Shown here piece by piece: positions 62,101 to 64,000 of a stretch of 64,000 nt of DNA. The notes beneath the pieces were generated by a model that was given only the letters and a program-made list of their open reading frames with translations, ran no database searches and was not told the DNA's origin. Numbering within the stretch: the first letter of the stretch is position 1; each line of letters opens with the position of its first letter. The stretch covers positions 1,054,001-1,118,000 of the forward strand of contig JASFXZ010000039.1 in NCBI GenBank assembly GCA_032209605.1. The letters run 5' to 3'. The stretch comes from Mactromeris polynyma (lineage: Eukaryota > Mollusca > Bivalvia > Venerida > Mactridae). Made by a program: the position numbers and the translations under genes.

Positions 62101-63101
62101 CACATGCCTCGCACCAGAACAACCTTCGCTCGGTAACTACCAAGTTACTCTCAGAGTGGACAATACGAACCTTACCGGACCTTTGGTGACCTACATTCCG
62201 GAACCAAACATAACAAGCATCGACCCACAATACACAACGATTAGGTACCTTGAATTTACAGCATTATCCGAAGTCTCGGGATGGGATATATTTGATGAGA
62301 GGTAGAGCGCCAGGCTCCCGATCCGAGGGTTGTGAATTCGAATCCCGCATTGGGCGAGGTTGAACCGCAAACATCACAATCCCTGAAATAGGCAGGAGTA
62401 GGTTAGGTTATTAACTCAGGAAGCAGTCATCGAGAGTGCTCAATACGAATTTCAAGAAGTTGTTTCACTATCCAAGTGAAATAATCTAACTTCAACGTCT
62501 ATCCTAAATCTCGGACACATAAACTTAGCTAGTACCCATTGTACATGTAATATCGTGATTGCTTCAAGCTCTAATATATCTATACATGTATTTTCATAGT
62601 TACGTAATTACACATAATTTAAGGCTGTCACGTTTTTTTGCAATCTATTAAAATGGTAATCTTGCAGTATCTATTCGTCAAACAGACATACGCGCCACAT
62701 TGTTTTAACGAAGAGCTTTAATCGTTTTCATTATTTTTATTTAAAACAACGCATGCATTACTGACAAAAAGTGATTACCCGCCAGTGCAATTAAACGTAG
62801 TTCCTAAACTATCTCCTGGATACATATTCTATTGAGTTTTATCGCAGTCAGCTAAAACATATGCATTTATGATTCAAGTGAATTGAACTATAGAAAATTC
62901 AACATTAACCCGTAAATCACGTTCACGGTGTCAGATCACTTTGTCTTGAGTATGTAGCGAATATTCTCAAAATACAAAATGGTGGATTTAGCTCTTTTGA
63001 CCACTATATGTGTTTTATATTTCAGTGGTGGGATAGCATTGACGATTACAGGAGAGAATTTAGATGGTTTAGGAACGGACTTGTATCTTCATATAACAGG
63101 G
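52223..63101 (+). CDS. Sema/IPT receptor of the plexin-MET superfamily, 5' part
   Basis: A cell-surface receptor ectodomain. Nine coding exons are in phase: 52223-53191, 53888-54076, 55369-55494, 56620-56658, 57105-57280, 58168-58291, 58906-59060, 62092-62244 and 63026-63101, giving about 669 residues so far. A signal peptide (core LWCVLLLLATS) is followed by a divergent Sema-like region to about residue 441 containing FDFVYSFSVGNYIYF and many N-glycosylation sites. Then come IPT/TIG domains: GPMNGTLDGGTTLTLTG; CVPISVHGNNLDIG; and SGGIALTITGENLDGLG. The F-Y-EP and C-TPEQ joints match the IPT arrays of plexins and MET. No PSI cysteine knot is seen between Sema and the first IPT. The transmembrane and cytoplasmic parts lie beyond the right edge, so plexin and MET-like kinase cannot be told apart. 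Confidence 0.8.
53412..53586. repeat. 16-bp minisatellite in receptor intron 1
   Basis: The unit cattggctgacctcct is repeated about 11 times, with cctcct and ccacct variants. The core attgg is the inverse of a CCAAT box, so the minus strand reads CCAATG once per unit. Confidence 0.95.
53888..54076 (+). CDS. Receptor exon 2: Sema-like region
   Basis: Acceptor TTTTTTCAG and donor AAG|GTAATG; 63 codons, phase 0. PNKMYRCGYTQHN and then VYGYIGFRSGYIWK, where the last part matches the late Sema-propeller pattern of a G-S-G-I-K strand. Confidence 0.8.
54491..55132. mobile_element. piggyBac-like MITE in receptor intron 2, 642 bp
   Basis: Both ends carry AGGTGCTGAACTCCAGATTG in inverted orientation, perfect over 20 bp, and both are flanked by TTAA (54487-54490 and 55133-55136), the piggyBac target site. 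No coding capacity. The perfect termini suggest a recent insertion. Confidence 0.85.
55369..55494 (+). CDS. Receptor exon 3: end of Sema-like region
   Basis: Acceptor TTTTCAG and donor ACG|GTGAGT; 42 codons, phase 0. VIFDEPSRVIERLSRV and FNNDGSSLLYISAKT fit the final Sema blades, where plexins have a K(V/I) strand followed by L-V-S. Confidence 0.8.
55766..56495. repeat. 15-bp satellite with 195-bp higher-order period, receptor intron 3
   Basis: About 48 copies of caatttcacacatca with variants (cattt/cttca/tctag/aaaca). The variant tctagcat followed two units later by tcaaacat occurs at 55921, 56116 and 56311, exactly 195 bp (13 units) apart. Because 15 is divisible by three, both strands stay open (FTHHN on plus, CEIVM on minus) without being genes. 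Confidence 0.95.
56620..56658 (+). CDS. Receptor exon 4: 39-bp microexon
   Basis: Acceptor CTACTTCAG and donor ACT|GTAAGT; 13 codons, LGRIEVDPTCPPT, phase 0 at both ends. In plexins the equivalent position (V-R-V-P-V..C) leads into the PSI domain, but the next exon found starts an IPT domain. Confidence 0.65.
57105..57280 (+). CDS. Receptor exon 5: first IPT domain, N-terminal half
   Basis: Acceptor TTTACTCAACAG and donor CAG|GTAAGC; 58 codons plus two bases. IGKVGPMNGTLDGGTTLTLTG is an IPT opening strand; SVSIAIGYTPCRN fits the usual V-(I/V)-G..C strand. The exon's 3' half is duplicated just downstream. Confidence 0.85.
57323..57440 (+). pseudogene. Partial duplicate of receptor exon 5
   Basis: From ttcacaggaaaattcagcat onward this block repeats the exon (gttcagcc, tcgaccatcagtgagtattg, ccattgg, aacatcaat) and then the intron start (tcattgaatagtttcacatt, gatttattg), about 163 bp after the original. 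It has an acceptor-like tttcacag but small deletions, an in-frame TAG and no donor, so it is a decayed tandem copy. Confidence 0.85.
57757..57853. mobile_element. Fragment of a pogo-like MITE
   Basis: AGTAAAACCTCGAGAATAAG and ggactcttgaaaactggtct match the left half of the complete element at 57898 in order. The right end is degraded. Confidence 0.55.
57898..58058. mobile_element. pogo/Tigger-like MITE, 161 bp
   Basis: The ends CAGTAAAACCTCAATAAGAC and, inverted, CAGTTAAACCTCACTTAAAG are flanked by TA on both sides. It lies only 110 bp before the acceptor of receptor exon 6. The same terminus style is seen in the 2.0-kb element at 19109. Confidence 0.8.
58168..58291 (+). CDS. Receptor exon 6: first IPT domain, C-terminal half
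   Basis: Acceptor TTTGTAG and donor ATG|GTAAAT, phase 2 to 0; 41 codons plus one base. ITCVTPEQHSAGNMTIKVEI and DYMFAYM are the C-x-TP and F-Y joints of an IPT array. Confidence 0.8.
58292..58905 (+). other. Receptor intron 6
   Basis: The frame stays open for 77 more codons past the exon 6 donor (to 58522), but its composition loses the IPT pattern, and the next exon fits exactly after the donor. If the donor were skipped, a truncated secreted form would result. I see no repeat here. Confidence 0.4.
58906..59060 (+). CDS. Receptor exon 7: second IPT domain, N-terminal half
   Basis: Acceptor AACATACAG and donor CAG|GTTATC; 51 codons plus two bases. It begins EPLLDNSST, continuing the FAYM-EP joint, and has CVPISVHGNNLDIG, an IPT core strand in which Cys replaces the usual Gly. 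Confidence 0.85.
60463..60612. repeat. 30-bp minisatellite, five copies
   Basis: The unit ttctggagataaggcgacga tgtgttgggg is repeated five times with no visible differences, so the array is young. Confidence 0.95.
61066..61137. repeat. Poly-G run and gtct microsatellite
   Basis: A run of about 14 G is followed by gtatataattgcccttgtc and then repeated gtctgtct and gtccgtcc tetramers. This opens the dispersed repeat that follows. Confidence 0.9.
61138..61775. repeat. Four diverged tandem copies of a roughly 155-170-bp repeat
   Basis: The motifs tgtcactcatatctc, caggaatgttcacc, cacctggggtttca, gtgcccagtaa and gcaaagttatggcc recur in order in blocks starting near 61147, 61317, 61480 and 61627. 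Noncoding; short frames on both strands (HETPG, NIP) derive from it. I associate this repeat style with bivalve genomes, from memory. Confidence 0.8.
62092..62244 (+). CDS. Receptor exon 8: end of second and start of third IPT domain
   Basis: Acceptor TTTTTGTCAG and donor TAG|GTACCT; 50 codons between split codons. TMVTCLAPEQPSLGNYQVTL closes IPT 2, and YIPEPNITSIDPQYTTI opens IPT 3. Confidence 0.85.
62297..62480 (+). mobile_element. tRNA-derived SINE in receptor intron 8
   Basis: GAGAGGTAGAGCGCCAGGC contains a good A box and GTGAATTCGAATCCCGC a good B box. Downstream acaatccctga and ggaagcagtcatcgagagtg define the body shared with 16950 and 33775. It is the best preserved copy of the three and starts 52 bp after the exon 8 donor. 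Confidence 0.75.
63026..63101 (+). CDS. Receptor exon 9: third IPT domain
   Basis: Acceptor TATATTTCAG and donor GGG|GTAACA; one base plus 25 codons, GGIALTITGENLDGLG then TDLYLHITG. It ends in phase 0; the following exon must lie beyond 64000 or was not recognised. Confidence 0.8.
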
Positions 63102-63207
63102 GTAACATATATTACTATTATTGTATCAATACATTGCGTTGTTTTATAAATGTGTTGCTGTATAAGTGTAAGGATCCATTGTTCGGTTTTGTCCCTGGGG
63201 AGTACAT

Positions 63208-63574
63208 GGGTGGTATTCACGAAACATCTTAAGGTTTACCTTAAGCTTGTCTTTATCCTTATTTTGTTTTCCTTAGTTAAAGATAAGCAAATCCTTAATC
63301 TTAACATTTTAACAGTGCCACTTAAGGATTTCCTTAACAAAGGACAGTTTTAACATTAAGGAAAATATTAATTTCATCTAAGGAAAACGGACGATTCCTT
63401 ATCTTTTAAGGAAAAAAACATGCTGCCATATATAATGAAAATCTTAAGATAAGACATTTAGTGAATACAACTTAAGTTTTTTTTCTAAATATTTAAGGAA
63501 AATGTGTGTATATTAAGGAAAATATTACTTTTAAGGAAACCCTTAACCTTAGTATGTTTCGTGAATTCCACCCC
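63208..63574. mobile_element. MITE with GGGTGGTATTCACGAAAC termini, 367 bp
   Basis: The left end GGGTGGTATTCACGAAACAT is matched by the inverse of the right end, GGGTGGAATTCACGAAACAT. The interior is built of many short ttaagg and ccttaa words on both strands and can fold extensively. No coding capacity. Confidence 0.85.
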
Positions 63575-64000
63575 AGGTTCAGGACACTACAAAAAAAGAA
63601 TTAGGTAGATCATAATGTGATCTTAACATAGCATGAACCAAGTGCAGGATGACAAATTCAATGTTTAGGATAGGGATGTGTCAGATACTTAGTCCTTTCC
63701 TATGGTACTCTATCGATCTTTGTTGATATTCTGAAATTATTATGTACATATAGTATCCGGTAACAGAATAAAACACATCAGGTATATAACCCATCAGTGA
63801 TTTATTAATAAATCGTATAACCCCTGGTATAGTCCAGTCAATCTAATTTTTACCCTCAAATAATTGCAACATAAATGTTTTCAAGTATATGTGTTAGAAT
63901 AATACTGTATAAACAACATATCAAAAGTCTAACACAATCTTTAAATGTAAATATTACTCCCAAGCGCCCATTGATCAAGATGAATTCGTCAGCACACACA
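63575..64000 (+). other. Right-edge stretch, presumably receptor intron 9
   Basis: No exon with IPT features is visible. AT-rich noncoding DNA runs to the edge. Confidence 0.35.

Overview
The window looks like animal nuclear DNA, most probably from a bivalve or other lophotrochozoan. It is AT-rich, its genes are split by GT-AG introns, and it is crowded with DNA transposons, MITEs, tRNA-derived SINEs and minisatellites. Two protein families are clear: a Golgi UDP-sugar transporter (SLC35A) and a Sema/IPT receptor of the plexin/MET superfamily. Prokaryotic operon structure is absent. The species cannot be named from sequence alone; the bivalve suggestion is inference.

Layout. 1-3 kb: two short minus-strand segments (2941-2902 and 720-555) have compatible splice phases and may be the first exons of a gene that leaves the window on the left. 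3.4-7.3 kb: a decayed Tc1/mariner transposase, a possible TTAA-flanked element and a dispersed repeat. 7.7-15.9 kb: a long tract without genes, A-richer on the plus strand, lying downstream of the transporter. 15.9-18.6 kb: the minus-strand transporter, reconstructed as three coding exons giving 327 residues. 18.6-24.4 kb: its upstream region, with a 2.0-kb pogo/Tigger-like element, a 32-bp minisatellite, a Tc1 helix-turn-helix fragment and a CpG-rich patch that may be the promoter. 25-52 kb: almost entirely repeats, including a 1.5-kb inverted-repeat element, a 1.4-kb hAT-like element, a 2.3-kb minisatellite, hAT MITEs, a MULE-like element with long terminal inverted repeats and a transposase remnant, a LINE 3' fragment, a CpG-rich MITE nest and a second foldback element. 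52.2-63.1 kb: nine plus-strand coding exons of the receptor, from signal peptide through a Sema-like region into the third IPT domain. It continues past the right edge. Its introns hold a TTAA-flanked MITE, 15-, 16- and 30-bp satellites, pogo-like MITEs, a SINE and a partial exon duplication.

The two supported genes are unrelated in function: one loads nucleotide sugar into the Golgi lumen, the other is a cell-surface receptor ectodomain. The rest is best read as repeat landscape. Several mobile-element calls rest on terminal inverted repeats visible by eye and were not checked against a repeat library.
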